From Formosa haliotis (GTDB lineage: Bacteria; Bacteroidota; Bacteroidia; Flavobacteriales; Flavobacteriaceae): a stretch of DNA of 64,000 bases. This document shows positions 46,870-56,100 of the stretch, one piece after another (within the stretch, counting starts at the first letter, position 1; every line of letters starts with the position of its first letter). The notes beneath the pieces are model-generated. The model worked only from the letters and a program-made list of their open reading frames with translations. It ran no database searches and had not been told where the DNA came from. The position numbers were made by a program, and so were the translations under genes. The stretch lies in assembly GCF_001685485.1 (NCBI RefSeq), contig NZ_BDEL01000001.1:1423501-1487500 (forward strand), given 5' to 3'.

Positions 46870-48165
46870 ATGAAACCAATCCTTTTTCTTTTAATCCATT
46901 TTATTACAAGCTGCATAATTGGGCAACGGCAAACCGACTCTTATTCATTCTACTTCGGAAAAGAAAGTAACGATAAAACAGCGATACAAATCGCTAATCC
47001 CATAACCTATTCCAAACAAACAGGTTATGGTTTCGATTTTAATTCCGCAGAAAATGTCTCCTTAAAAAATAAAGCTTTAACGGGAACTGGCAGTATTTAT
47101 TTTTCGGTAAAACTACCTGAAGGCAATTACAAAATAGACCTTATTTTAGGAGAAAAAAAGGCATCGAACACCACTGTAAAAGCTGAATCTAGACGACTCA
47201 TGTTACCAGAAATTAAGGTGAATAAAAACCATACCGTTCATAAAAGTTTTATAGTAAATGTACGCACACCAAAAATAAACGACTCGTCAAGTATTTCTAT
47301 TAAAGATCGTGAAAACAACTATTTGAATTGGGACGATAAATTAACACTTGAATTTCTAGGAAACTCAGCCATACAAAGCCTTAAAATCACACCGATTACC
47401 AAGATCAAAACGCTTTTTCTTGCTGGCGACTCTACGGTAACCGACCAAGATGTGGAACCTTGGGGGTCTTGGGGACAATTTATTACCGCTTTTTTTAACA
47501 CCAATGTTGTGGTAGCCAACTATGCTAATTCTGGTGCGTCTTTGAGTTCTTTTAAAGGTAGAAAACGTTTAGATAAAATCCTATCTAAAATGCGACCTGG
47601 AGATTATCTTTTTATAGAATTTGGTCATAACGACGAAAAAATAAAAGGAGAAGGTAATGGCGCTTGGGGATTGTACAGTAATTTATTAAAAGAGTTTGTA
47701 CTAAAAGCCAGAGACAAAGGTGGCATCCCGGTTTTACTTACACCAACCCAACGTCGTGCTTTTAATAAAAATAACACCTTAAATCCAACTCATGGTGATT
47801 TTCCTGATGCCATGCGAAAAGTAGCTAGCGATTTACAAGTTCCTTTAATCGATCTTACAAAAATGACAACAGAACTGTACGAAGCCTGGGGCGATCAAAA
47901 TTCTAGATTGGCATTTGTTCAATACCCAGCAAATACGTTTCCTGGGCAAGATAAAGCCTTAGATGACAATACACATTTTAATAGTTTTGGTGCCAATGAA
48001 GTTGCAAAATGTGTGCTTTTGGGTATTCAGAACCTCAATTTAGATCTCGTTAAATATTTTAACAATGGTATTTCAGAATATACCCCAAAACAACCAGACC
48101 AATTAAAAGATTGGACGGTACCCATGAGCTCTAGGTTTGAAATAAATAAACCAGATGGCAATTAA
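46870..48165 (+). CDS. CE12-type rhamnogalacturonan acetylesterase with N-terminal beta-sandwich
   Basis: This 431-residue protein has a short signal peptide (MKPILFLLIHFITSCIIGQ). Residues about 25-180 form a beta-sandwich (GYGFDFNSAENVSL; NWDDKLTLEFLGNSAIQSLK) like those fused to many CE12 enzymes. The SGNH hydrolase domain follows: block I LAGDSTV with the nucleophile Ser at about residue 188, block II with Gly in ANSGASLSSF, block III EFGHNDEK, and block V DNTHFN with Asp366 and His369. All four SGNH residues are present. It should remove acetyl groups from galacturonate in the rhamnogalacturonan backbone, exposing it to the PL11 lyase. It heads a plus-strand operon with GH2 (31 bp gap) and a double CE12. 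Confidence 0.85.
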   Translation: MKPILFLLIHFITSCIIGQRQTDSYSFYFGKESNDKTAIQIANPITYSKQTGYGFDFNSAENVSLKNKALTGTGSIYFSVKLPEGNYKIDLILGEKKASNTTVKAESRRLMLPEIKVNKNHTVHKSFIVNVRTPKINDSSSISIKDRENNYLNWDDKLTLEFLGNSAIQSLKITPITKIKTLFLAGDSTVTDQDVEPWGSWGQFITAFFNTNVVVANYANSGASLSSFKGRKRLDKILSKMRPGDYLFIEFGHNDEKIKGEGNGAWGLYSNLLKEFVLKARDKGGIPVLLTPTQRRAFNKNNTLNPTHGDFPDAMRKVASDLQVPLIDLTKMTTELYEAWGDQNSRLAFVQYPANTFPGQDKALDDNTHFNSFGANEVAKCVLLGIQNLNLDLVKYFNNGISEYTPKQPDQLKDWTVPMSSRFEINKPDGN

Positions 48166-48196
48166 TACAAACTAATATTTGACCAATAATTACATC

Positions 48197-51049
48197 ATGT
48201 ATAAATCACGCTTATTTTTTCTTTTACTATGTCTTAGTTTTCAATTAAGCTTTGGCCAAGACACTAAAAAAATCTATTTATCAGGTAAAGATTTCAAAAA
48301 CCCCGTACAATGGGAGTTTATGTGTACTGGGGGTAACAATAGCAATACTTGGAGTACGATAAATGTACCCTCTAATTGGGAGCTTGAAGGTTTTGGAACG
48401 TATACTTATGGTAGATGGTACAAAGAATTAAACCAAAAAGAACCTAGTAAAGAACAAGGCTTCTATAAATATAAATTTGAAGTTCCTGAAGTGTATAAAA
48501 ATCAAGAAGTTGTTATCGTTTTTGGCGGTGCTATGACCGATACCGAAGTAAAAATTAACGGCAAAATAGCAGGAGAAATCCATCAAGGAGGCTTTTATGA
48601 ATTCAAGTACAACATTACCGATTTAGTAAAAATTGGAGCTGAAAACCTACTTGAAGTTCATGTTTCTAAACATTCTAGTAATGCAACCGTTAATAATGCC
48701 GAGCGCAAAACCGATTGGTGGTTATTTGGTGGTATTTATAGACCTGTTTGGTTAGAAATCAAACCAAAAACCAATATAGAGCACGTTGCTGTTGATGCCA
48801 AAATGGATGGCAGTTTAACGGCTGTAATTAATTTGAACAATACGCCTAAAGATGCTACATTACAAGCTAGTATAAGTCCTATAGGCAGTAAAGAGACTTT
48901 TAAACCACAAACATTTCCAGTTACTAAAAGCAGTACTAAACAAACCATTCAGGCAAAATGGGATGGTGTAGAACCGTGGAATCCCGAAAACCCTAAACTA
49001 TATCAATTAGAAATAGCTATAGTTAAAAATGGGAACCCTGTACATAAATACACCTCTAAAATTGGATTTAGAACCCTAGAATTTCTTAAAAAAGATGGCA
49101 TTTATGTGAATGGCAAAAAAATAATAATGAAAGGGATTAACCGCCATGAAATCTGGCCAGAATCTGGACGTAGCACCGATAAAGACATCAGTATTCTAGA
49201 TGTAAACTTAATTAAAGATATGAACATGAATGCGGTGCGTTTTCATTACCCGCCAGCAACACATTTTCTTGAAGTATGTGATTCGCTAGGCCTTTTTGTT
49301 TTAGATGAATTGGCGGGCTGGCAAAATGGTTACGACACCAAAACAGGTACGACTCTAATAAAAGAAATGGTACAACGCGATGTAAATCATCCGTCCGTAA
49401 TTATTTGGGATCACGGGAACGAAGGTGGTTGGAATTACGATATCGATCATGTCTTCCACGAGTACGACCCACAAAAAAGAATTATTATTCATCCTTGGTC
49501 CGATTTTGATGGTTGGGATACGCACCACTACCCGACTTACCTAACCGGAATGCACCGATTTAATAATGGTGAGAATGTATTTTTCCCTACAGAATTTATG
49601 CACGGCACCTACGATAATGGTATTGGAGCTGGCCTGGAAGATTTCTGGACACGCTATAAGCAAAGTCCGTTATTCGCTGGTGGATTTATGTGGGCCATGT
49701 TAGATGAAGCTGTATTACGAACAGATTGGACTGGCGAACAAAAATACGATTCTAAAGGCAATTTAGCCTCGGATGGCGTTTTAGGACCTCACCGTGAAAA
49801 GGAAGGTAGCTTTTTTACCGTAAAAGAGGTATGGGCACCAATCCAGATTAAACCCAAACAAATCACCTCTACTTTTGATGGATCGTTCTTTGTTACAAAC
49901 GACTATATATATACCAATCTTAATAGCTGTAAACTGGAATATCGTGTTCTTAGCGCAGATAAAGATGCGTTATACACTAACAGTAAAAAAGTAGTTATAA
50001 CCACGAACCCTATTGAAGTTGGCGATATTCAACCTGGAGAGACACGTGCTATTCACTTTAATGTACCCACGAATTTCTTTAAAGGTGATTGGTTAGAAAT
50101 TACAGCTACAGACAAACATGGTAGAGAAATTTACACCTGGTCCTGGCCAATTCATCGGGCGCCTTACTTTGCTCAAAAATTCATAAAAGCTGAAACAGAA
50201 GCTACAGCTACTAGCATATCGGAATCTGATGGTAAAGTTCTAATGTATAGTAAAAACATAAGTGTAGAACTAGACAAAAAAACTGGAGAAATTGTTTCTA
50301 TAAAAAACAAAAAAGGGAATGTTCCTTTTAGTAATGGTCCAAGACCTGTTGGTATGAAAGCCAAAGTTGAAACTATAAAAATAGAGCAATTTAAAGACTC
50401 TATTGTTTGCCAAGTAAAGTATTCTGGAGGCATTGACAACATTACATGGACTATGTTTAATGATGGCCGATTAAAAATGAAAGCTTTACTACTAAAAAAT
50501 GCGGGCCGAAATAGTGGTTTCGACGGAGCGTTTATACAAGGTGAGATTAGTGAATTCGGATTGACTTTCGATTTTCCAGAAGAGGGCGTAGAACATATAA
50601 AATGGCTTGGCAATGGCCCTTACCACGTATGGAAAAACCGCATAAAAGGAACCACAATGGGGCTTTGGGAAAAAGACTATAACCAAACCATAACAGGAGA
50701 AAGTTTTGAAAATTTAGTATATCCAGAATTTAAAGGTTATCATGCCAACCTTTTAGCTGCCAATTTAAAAACTAAAAATGGAGACCTTAAATTCTTTAGT
50801 GAATCTGATAAATTATTCCTGAGATTATTCACACCCGATTTGCCTCAAAAAGCAGTATCTAAAGTCTTTCCTCAGCCAGAATTTCCAGAAGGTAATATTT
50901 CATTCATGTACGAAATTCCAGGTATGAGAGCCTTTAAAGCCTTACAAGATCAAGGTCCCGAAAGTCAACCAACCAACATTCGTATTAAAAGTGGCGATGT
51001 AGGAATCCCGATGACATTATGGTTCGACTTTAGATCAAATTCAAATTAA
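48197..51049 (+). CDS. GH2 glycosidase, secreted
   Basis: I chose the ATG at 48197, which gives a clean signal peptide (MYKSRLFFLLLCLSFQLSFG); a TTG 18 bp earlier would add six residues. The 950-residue product has a GH2 sugar-binding domain (INVPSNWELEGFGTYTYGRW), an Ig-like domain and a TIM barrel. The barrel carries MKGINRHEIWPESGR, the acid/base Glu in IIWDHGNEGGW (about residue 409) and the probable nucleophile Glu in FFPTEFMHGTYDN (about residue 466). The C-terminal domain matches the LacZ small-chain type (GAFIQGEISEFGLTFDFPEE; LGNGPYHVWKNRIKG). The barrel end is shorter than in classic LacZ, so the substrate may be another beta-linked sugar. It lies between two CE12 genes in the rhamnogalacturonan operon. 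Confidence 0.82.
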   Translation: MYKSRLFFLLLCLSFQLSFGQDTKKIYLSGKDFKNPVQWEFMCTGGNNSNTWSTINVPSNWELEGFGTYTYGRWYKELNQKEPSKEQGFYKYKFEVPEVYKNQEVVIVFGGAMTDTEVKINGKIAGEIHQGGFYEFKYNITDLVKIGAENLLEVHVSKHSSNATVNNAERKTDWWLFGGIYRPVWLEIKPKTNIEHVAVDAKMDGSLTAVINLNNTPKDATLQASISPIGSKETFKPQTFPVTKSSTKQTIQAKWDGVEPWNPENPKLYQLEIAIVKNGNPVHKYTSKIGFRTLEFLKKDGIYVNGKKIIMKGINRHEIWPESGRSTDKDISILDVNLIKDMNMNAVRFHYPPATHFLEVCDSLGLFVLDELAGWQNGYDTKTGTTLIKEMVQRDVNHPSVIIWDHGNEGGWNYDIDHVFHEYDPQKRIIIHPWSDFDGWDTHHYPTYLTGMHRFNNGENVFFPTEFMHGTYDNGIGAGLEDFWTRYKQSPLFAGGFMWAMLDEAVLRTDWTGEQKYDSKGNLASDGVLGPHREKEGSFFTVKEVWAPIQIKPKQITSTFDGSFFVTNDYIYTNLNSCKLEYRVLSADKDALYTNSKKVVITTNPIEVGDIQPGETRAIHFNVPTNFFKGDWLEITATDKHGREIYTWSWPIHRAPYFAQKFIKAETEATATSISESDGKVLMYSKNISVELDKKTGEIVSIKNKKGNVPFSNGPRPVGMKAKVETIKIEQFKDSIVCQVKYSGGIDNITWTMFNDGRLKMKALLLKNAGRNSGFDGAFIQGEISEFGLTFDFPEEGVEHIKWLGNGPYHVWKNRIKGTTMGLWEKDYNQTITGESFENLVYPEFKGYHANLLAANLKTKNGDLKFFSESDKLFLRLFTPDLPQKAVSKVFPQPEFPEGNISFMYEIPGMRAFKALQDQGPESQPTNIRIKSGDVGIPMTLWFDFRSNSN

Positions 51050-51062
51050 ATAAAACATTATA

Positions 51063-52574
51063 ATGAACGTATTAAAATTCTTAGCCGTAGGCCTTTTAAG
51101 CCTCTCTTTTTTTAATTGTAATAATAAAGATTCTCAGACCTTAAAACCTACCGTTTACACCGTTGGAGACTCAACGGTAAAAAACGGCAGAGGTAATGGC
51201 GACGGCGGACTCTGGGGCTGGGGCGACTTTATTGGTCAGTTTTTAGATACTACCAAAGTTTCCATAGAAAATCATGCTTTGGGAGGTACGAGTAGTAGAA
51301 CCTATCAAAACCTTGGTTTATGGGATACAGTAAACAATAAACTAAGAACAGGTGATTATGTATTAATTCAGTTTGGACATAACGATAATGGCCCCGTAAA
51401 CGACACTATAAGAGCTAGAGGTACCATTAAAGGTATTGGAGATGAAACCGAAAAAATAGATAATTTAATTACAAAAAAACATGAAATTGTTCACAGTTAC
51501 GGTTGGTATATCAGAAAAATTGTGACCGATGCTAAAGCTAAGGGCGCCATACCTATTATTATGTCCCCTATTCCTAGAAATAAATGGCAAAACGGACGTA
51601 TTCCTAGAAACAATAATTCTTATGGATTATGGGCCAAACAAATTGCCGAACAAGAACAGGTTACTTTTATAGATCTAAATAAACACATGTCTAAAAAACT
51701 AGAATCCTTTGGGGAATCAGGCGTTACAGGCACCTACTTTTATCTAAGAGATCATACACATACCTCTGCAAAAGGGGCCGTATTAGCAGCTTCTTGTATT
51801 ATAGACGATTTAAAAGCTTCAACCAACCCGTTAAAACAATATGTATTAAACGAACCGAAAATTATACTCCCAAAAAAAATTAATTTCTTTTTAATAGGTG
51901 ACTCTACCATGGCAATCAGCGACAACCCTAATACTATTGGTTGGGGTGTTCCTTTTCCAAAATACATAGACACCATGCGTGTTAACGTCATCAATAAAGC
52001 ACGTGGCGGACGGAGTACTAGAACCTTTATTTATGAAGGTTTATGGGATAAGGCAAAAACAGAATTTAAAGCTGGTGATTTTGTTTTTATTCAATTTGGA
52101 CATAACGATGCAGGAAATATTGATAAGAAAAAATATCGCGGATCTTTAAAAGGAATGGGAGAAGAAACACAAGTAGTAGATCGCGATAGCCTTACCGAAA
52201 CGGTGCATACTTATGGGTACAACCTAATAAAAATGATTAGAGAAACTAAAGAAACAGGAGCAACACCTATAGTTTTAAGTTTAACACCAAGAAATGAATG
52301 GCCACATGGTAAAGTCGAGCGTCGAACAGATTCCTATGTAACTTGGGCAGAACAAGCAGCTAATGCAGAACATGTGTATTATATGAATGTTAATGATTTA
52401 GTAGCTACCAAATATGAAGGTTTAGGCAAAGACCAAGTAAAACTATTCTTTCCTCAAGATCATACCCATACCAATCTAAAAGGCGCCACATTTACAGCAA
52501 AAACTATTGCAGAAACGCTAAAAAACTCTAAAGCAAGCGGATTAAGAGATTATATAGAATTACCTAAAAAATAA
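51063..52574 (+). CDS. Double-headed CE12 rhamnogalacturonan acetylesterase, lipoprotein
   Basis: This 503-residue lipoprotein (lipobox FFNC, Cys about residue 19) carries two complete SGNH esterase domains in tandem. Domain 1 (about residues 30-260) has VGDSTVKNG (Ser37), HALGGTSSRT, IQFGHNDNG and RDHTHTS (Asp230, His233). Domain 2 (about 275-500) has IGDSTMAIS (Ser281), KARGGRSTRT, IQFGHNDAG and QDHTHTN (Asp466, His469). Both have all catalytic residues, and the GGxSxRT plus DHTH pattern is CE12. Each alone is about 230 residues, the usual size of a single-domain enzyme, so this is an internal duplication or fusion. It is 13 bp after GH2. The two halves differ in loops, suggesting different acetyl positions. 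Confidence 0.87.
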   Translation: MNVLKFLAVGLLSLSFFNCNNKDSQTLKPTVYTVGDSTVKNGRGNGDGGLWGWGDFIGQFLDTTKVSIENHALGGTSSRTYQNLGLWDTVNNKLRTGDYVLIQFGHNDNGPVNDTIRARGTIKGIGDETEKIDNLITKKHEIVHSYGWYIRKIVTDAKAKGAIPIIMSPIPRNKWQNGRIPRNNNSYGLWAKQIAEQEQVTFIDLNKHMSKKLESFGESGVTGTYFYLRDHTHTSAKGAVLAASCIIDDLKASTNPLKQYVLNEPKIILPKKINFFLIGDSTMAISDNPNTIGWGVPFPKYIDTMRVNVINKARGGRSTRTFIYEGLWDKAKTEFKAGDFVFIQFGHNDAGNIDKKKYRGSLKGMGEETQVVDRDSLTETVHTYGYNLIKMIRETKETGATPIVLSLTPRNEWPHGKVERRTDSYVTWAEQAANAEHVYYMNVNDLVATKYEGLGKDQVKLFFPQDHTHTNLKGATFTAKTIAETLKNSKASGLRDYIELPKK

Positions 52575-52603
52575 AGCAGTATCTCATAAACCATATACTA
52601 TCT

Positions 52604-52640
52604 AAAATCTCAGGTCAATTTTTAATCTGGGATTTTTTTT
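52604..52640 (+). terminator. Intrinsic terminator of the CE12/GH2/CE12 operon
   Basis: ATCTCAGGT pairs with ATCTGGGAT (two G-U pairs) around loop CAATTTTTA, followed by eight Ts. It is almost the same sequence as the terminator at 34371-34397. Confidence 0.85.
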
Positions 52641-52856
52641 ATGCATGAATTATTATGCTATTTACATCCCTTTTTACCCGTTCCTCTTTAGGTACATTCC
52701 GGCTTCCATTTATCTATTACTGCAAAAGAAGCCTTGTTCTACTACATAATTGCAATAACTATTATCAATAAACCTTTATAAGTAGACCTGAATTTTTCAG
52801 AAACCTATTAATTATTTGAATCAAATTCAAAAAAAAAGACCTATCATACTGTATTC

Positions 52857-52876
52857 CATGACAGTACAGGATGCTT
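52857..52876 (+). promoter_or_regulatory. Pectin-locus box 5 (CATGACAGTA CAGGATGCTT)
   Basis: Oriented toward PL11, 253 bp upstream of its ATG. A -7-like TAAATTTA starts 27 bp after the C of CAGGAT (52894), the same spacing as at boxes 2 and 4. The implied leader is long. Confidence 0.6.
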
Positions 52877-52973
52877 TAGCTCCGAAATCTCAATAAATTT
52901 AAGTAGTAAAAAAAACAACAAGCTTATTATGTTTTTTCAGGTAAAGCTTTGTTTTCTAAAGATAAACCTTAAG

Positions 52974-53014
52974 CCCTAACAATTGAGTAGATCGCCACCA
53001 ACACCCTAACAATT
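52974..53014 (+). repeat. Leader repeat CCCTAACAATT, two copies 30 bp apart
   Basis: Copies lie at 52974-52984 and 53004-53014. The second is part of ACCAACACCCTAACAAT (52997-53013), also found with one change at 46835-46851 before the first CE12 gene. It lies within the presumed transcribed leader of PL11. Confidence 0.45.
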
Positions 53015-53129
53015 TGAATTTCCAAAATGCATTTTTTGTCTCTGACTATTAATGCTACAAACAATCTAACTAATTCTAGATTATATGATTTTTTATGAGG
53101 TCATAATTCTAGTAACCTAAAATTTTAAA

Positions 53130-56100
53130 ATGAAAAAAACTTACTTTCTTACACTAATATTATTCTTTATTGGAATAAATTTAAGTGTAGCACAACGAAA
53201 ACTAGAAACCTTAAATCGAGGGCTTATAGCTGTAAGAACTACAACCGATCAGGTCTATATCGGGTGGCGACTATTGGGATATGAAAATCAATCTACCGCT
53301 TTTAATGTTTACAGAGATGGCGTTTTAATAAACGACACGCCAATCGAGAATTCAACAAATTTTATAGATACCGTTTCCAGCGATGGATCTTATCAAGTAA
53401 AAACAGTTATAAATGGTGAAGAAAAAGACACCTCTGAGTCTGTCGATGTATTGCAGCAAGATTATCTAGAAATTCCACTTAACACCCCCGATGGCGGTAT
53501 TACACCAGATAATGTTTCTTATACATACACGGCAAACGATGCCAGTGTTGGCGATTTAGATGGTGATGGCCAATATGAAATTATCTTAAAATGGGATCCA
53601 ACAAATTCCAAAGATAACTCTCATGAGGGCTATACTGGTAATGTTTATTTAGATGCTTATACTTTGGAAGGCGAATTTAAATGGCGTATCGATTTAGGTC
53701 ATAATATTAGAGCAGGTGCTCACTACACTCAGTTTATAGTGTTTGATTTTGATGGGGATGGAAAATCTGAAATCGCCTGTAAAACGGCGGATGGAACCAT
53801 AGATGGCCAAGGAAAAATTATTGGAGACGCCACTGCAGATTATAGAAATAGTGCTGGACGCGTCCTATCAGGCCCTGAGTTTTTAACCATCTTTAATGGC
53901 GAAACGGGTGCAGAAATGGCAACTGTAGACTATTTGCCTGCCCGTGGGGATGTTAGTTCCTGGGGAGATAATTATGGGAACCGTGTTGATCGTTTTTTAG
54001 CAGGAGTTGCTTTTTTAGACGGTAAAAATCCTAGCCTAGTAATGTGTCGCGGATACTACACGCGTAGTGTTTTGGCTGCCTGGGATTGGAAAGATGGTAA
54101 ACTTACCCAACGTTGGATATTTGATTCGAACGATGAAGAAAACAAAGGTTATGGAGGTCAAGGAAACCATAGTTTAAGTATAGCCGATGTAGATGCAGAT
54201 GGAAAAGATGAAATTATTTACGGTTCTATGACTGTCGATGATGATGGGACAGGTCTTTATAATACAGGTTTAGGTCATGGAGATGCTTTACATGTTTCAG
54301 ATTTTGACCCAGAAAGACCTGGGCAAGAAGTCTTTATGCCACACGAAAATAAAGTTGATGGGATTACATTTAGAAGTGCCAAAACAGGAGATATTATATG
54401 GCAATATAAAATGAATACCGATGTCGGCAGAGGTTTAATTGCAGATATAGATTCTACACAATTAGGAGCTGAATCATGGGCATCTAGTGGTTTAGGCGTT
54501 TATAATTCTAAAGGAGTTAAAGTACTATCAGATAGACCTTCAATTAATTTCGCGATTTGGTGGGATGACGATTTACAACGTGAATTACTTGACGGAACAA
54601 GCATAACGAAATATGGTGTAGGTGAAGTTTTTAATGCTACAGATTGTAATTCTAATAATAGCACTAAAAAAACACCCAATTTGCAAGCCGATTTACTTGG
54701 AGACTGGAGAGAAGAATTAATGCTTCGTACAAGCGATAATAAAGCTCTAAGAATATTTTTAAATCCAACAAAATCTAAAAGAAAAATGTACACTTTAATG
54801 CATGATCCTCAGTATAGAGTGGCAATAGCATGGCAAAATGTAGGGTATAATCAACCCCCGTGGCCTTCTTTTTATTTGGGATATGGTATGGATACACCTC
54901 CTCCTGCACCTTTAACTAATAATAAATTAATTTGGAATAAAGGTGATGTATGGGATATAGAAAAATCTTCAAACTGGTTTTTAAACGATAACGTATCCGA
55001 ATACCACCAAGAAGATGTTGTATTGTTTGATGAGTCAGGTGAAACCAAACAACCCATACAATTAGTTGGAGATATAACACCTACTAGTGTTACTTTTAAT
55101 TCGGCTTCTAATTACATATTAACTGGTGAAGGACACTTAACTGGAACTATGGAACTTGTCAAATTAGGGAATAGTAATGTCTTTTTAAATAATAGCAACA
55201 CATTTACTGGTACCTCTACCGTCTGGCAAGGCGGTCTCTTTATAAATGGAAACTTAGAAAATAGTTCTATAATCATTAAAGATTATGCCACTTTTGGAGG
55301 CGAAGGTATTGTTGGTAAAACGCTTAATTTGGGAAAAGGGGTCCACATGTATGCTGGTGAAGATAAAAAAGCAGGCATATTAACGGTAAATGGTGCAGTA
55401 ACTATTAAAGATGGTATTAACTTTAATTTCGATTTATCGGATGACCCAATTGGTTTAAATGATAAACTGGTGTTTAACGAATCTGTTCAATTTAATGGGG
55501 ATGTGACATTTGTTTTTAATACCATAAATGATGGGTTAAACAGCGGAACCTATACACTAATTGAATATGGGAAAGATTTTGATATCGATTTAGATAATGT
55601 AAAAGTAGAAGGGATTCCTGGTATTAAATACGAATTAAACAATACAGGTGCTACCATAACCATGGAAGTTGAATGGGTGAGAAATCCAACAACTGTATAT
55701 TGGCGAGGAAATACGAGTAACGTTTGGGATTTAGCCGAAACGTATAATTGGTACAATGGAACGGATTCGGATTTATTCGCTCCTTCAGACTATGTTATTT
55801 TTGATGATTCTGGAGCATCAAAAAATACTATTGAAACATCTGGCACACTGCCTATTGGTCAAATTACCGTAAATTCAGATTCCGATTATTTTATACAGGG
55901 AGATGGCAGTATTAATGGCGATGGCGGATTACTAAAACAGGGAGATGGTACTTTATATATTAAAGGAAACCATAATTTTACAGGTATTACCACAATTGAA
56001 GGCGGTAAAATTAGTGTAGATGCACTTTCTAACGGCGGTGAATCTGGATCTATTGGAGCCGCATCAAATCTACCTGAAAATCTACAAATAAATGGCGGAA

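Larger units (their letters stand above)
52575..53129. other. Intergenic region before PL11
   Basis: This 555-bp stretch contains a terminator (52604-52640), an inverted repeat TTTGAAT-CAA-ATTCAAA (52815-52831), a CAGGAT box (52857-52876) and a 30-bp-spaced leader repeat (52974-53014). PL11 therefore has its own promoter. No coding frame worth calling. Confidence 0.6.

Noticed and set aside
48179..48196. TTG start for the GH2 gene at 48179
   Set aside because: The ATG at 48197 gives a clean signal peptide; the extra six residues would only precede it.
52641..52690. Short frame starting ATGCATGAATTATT after the terminator
   Set aside because: It ends after 16 codons and has no visible feature.
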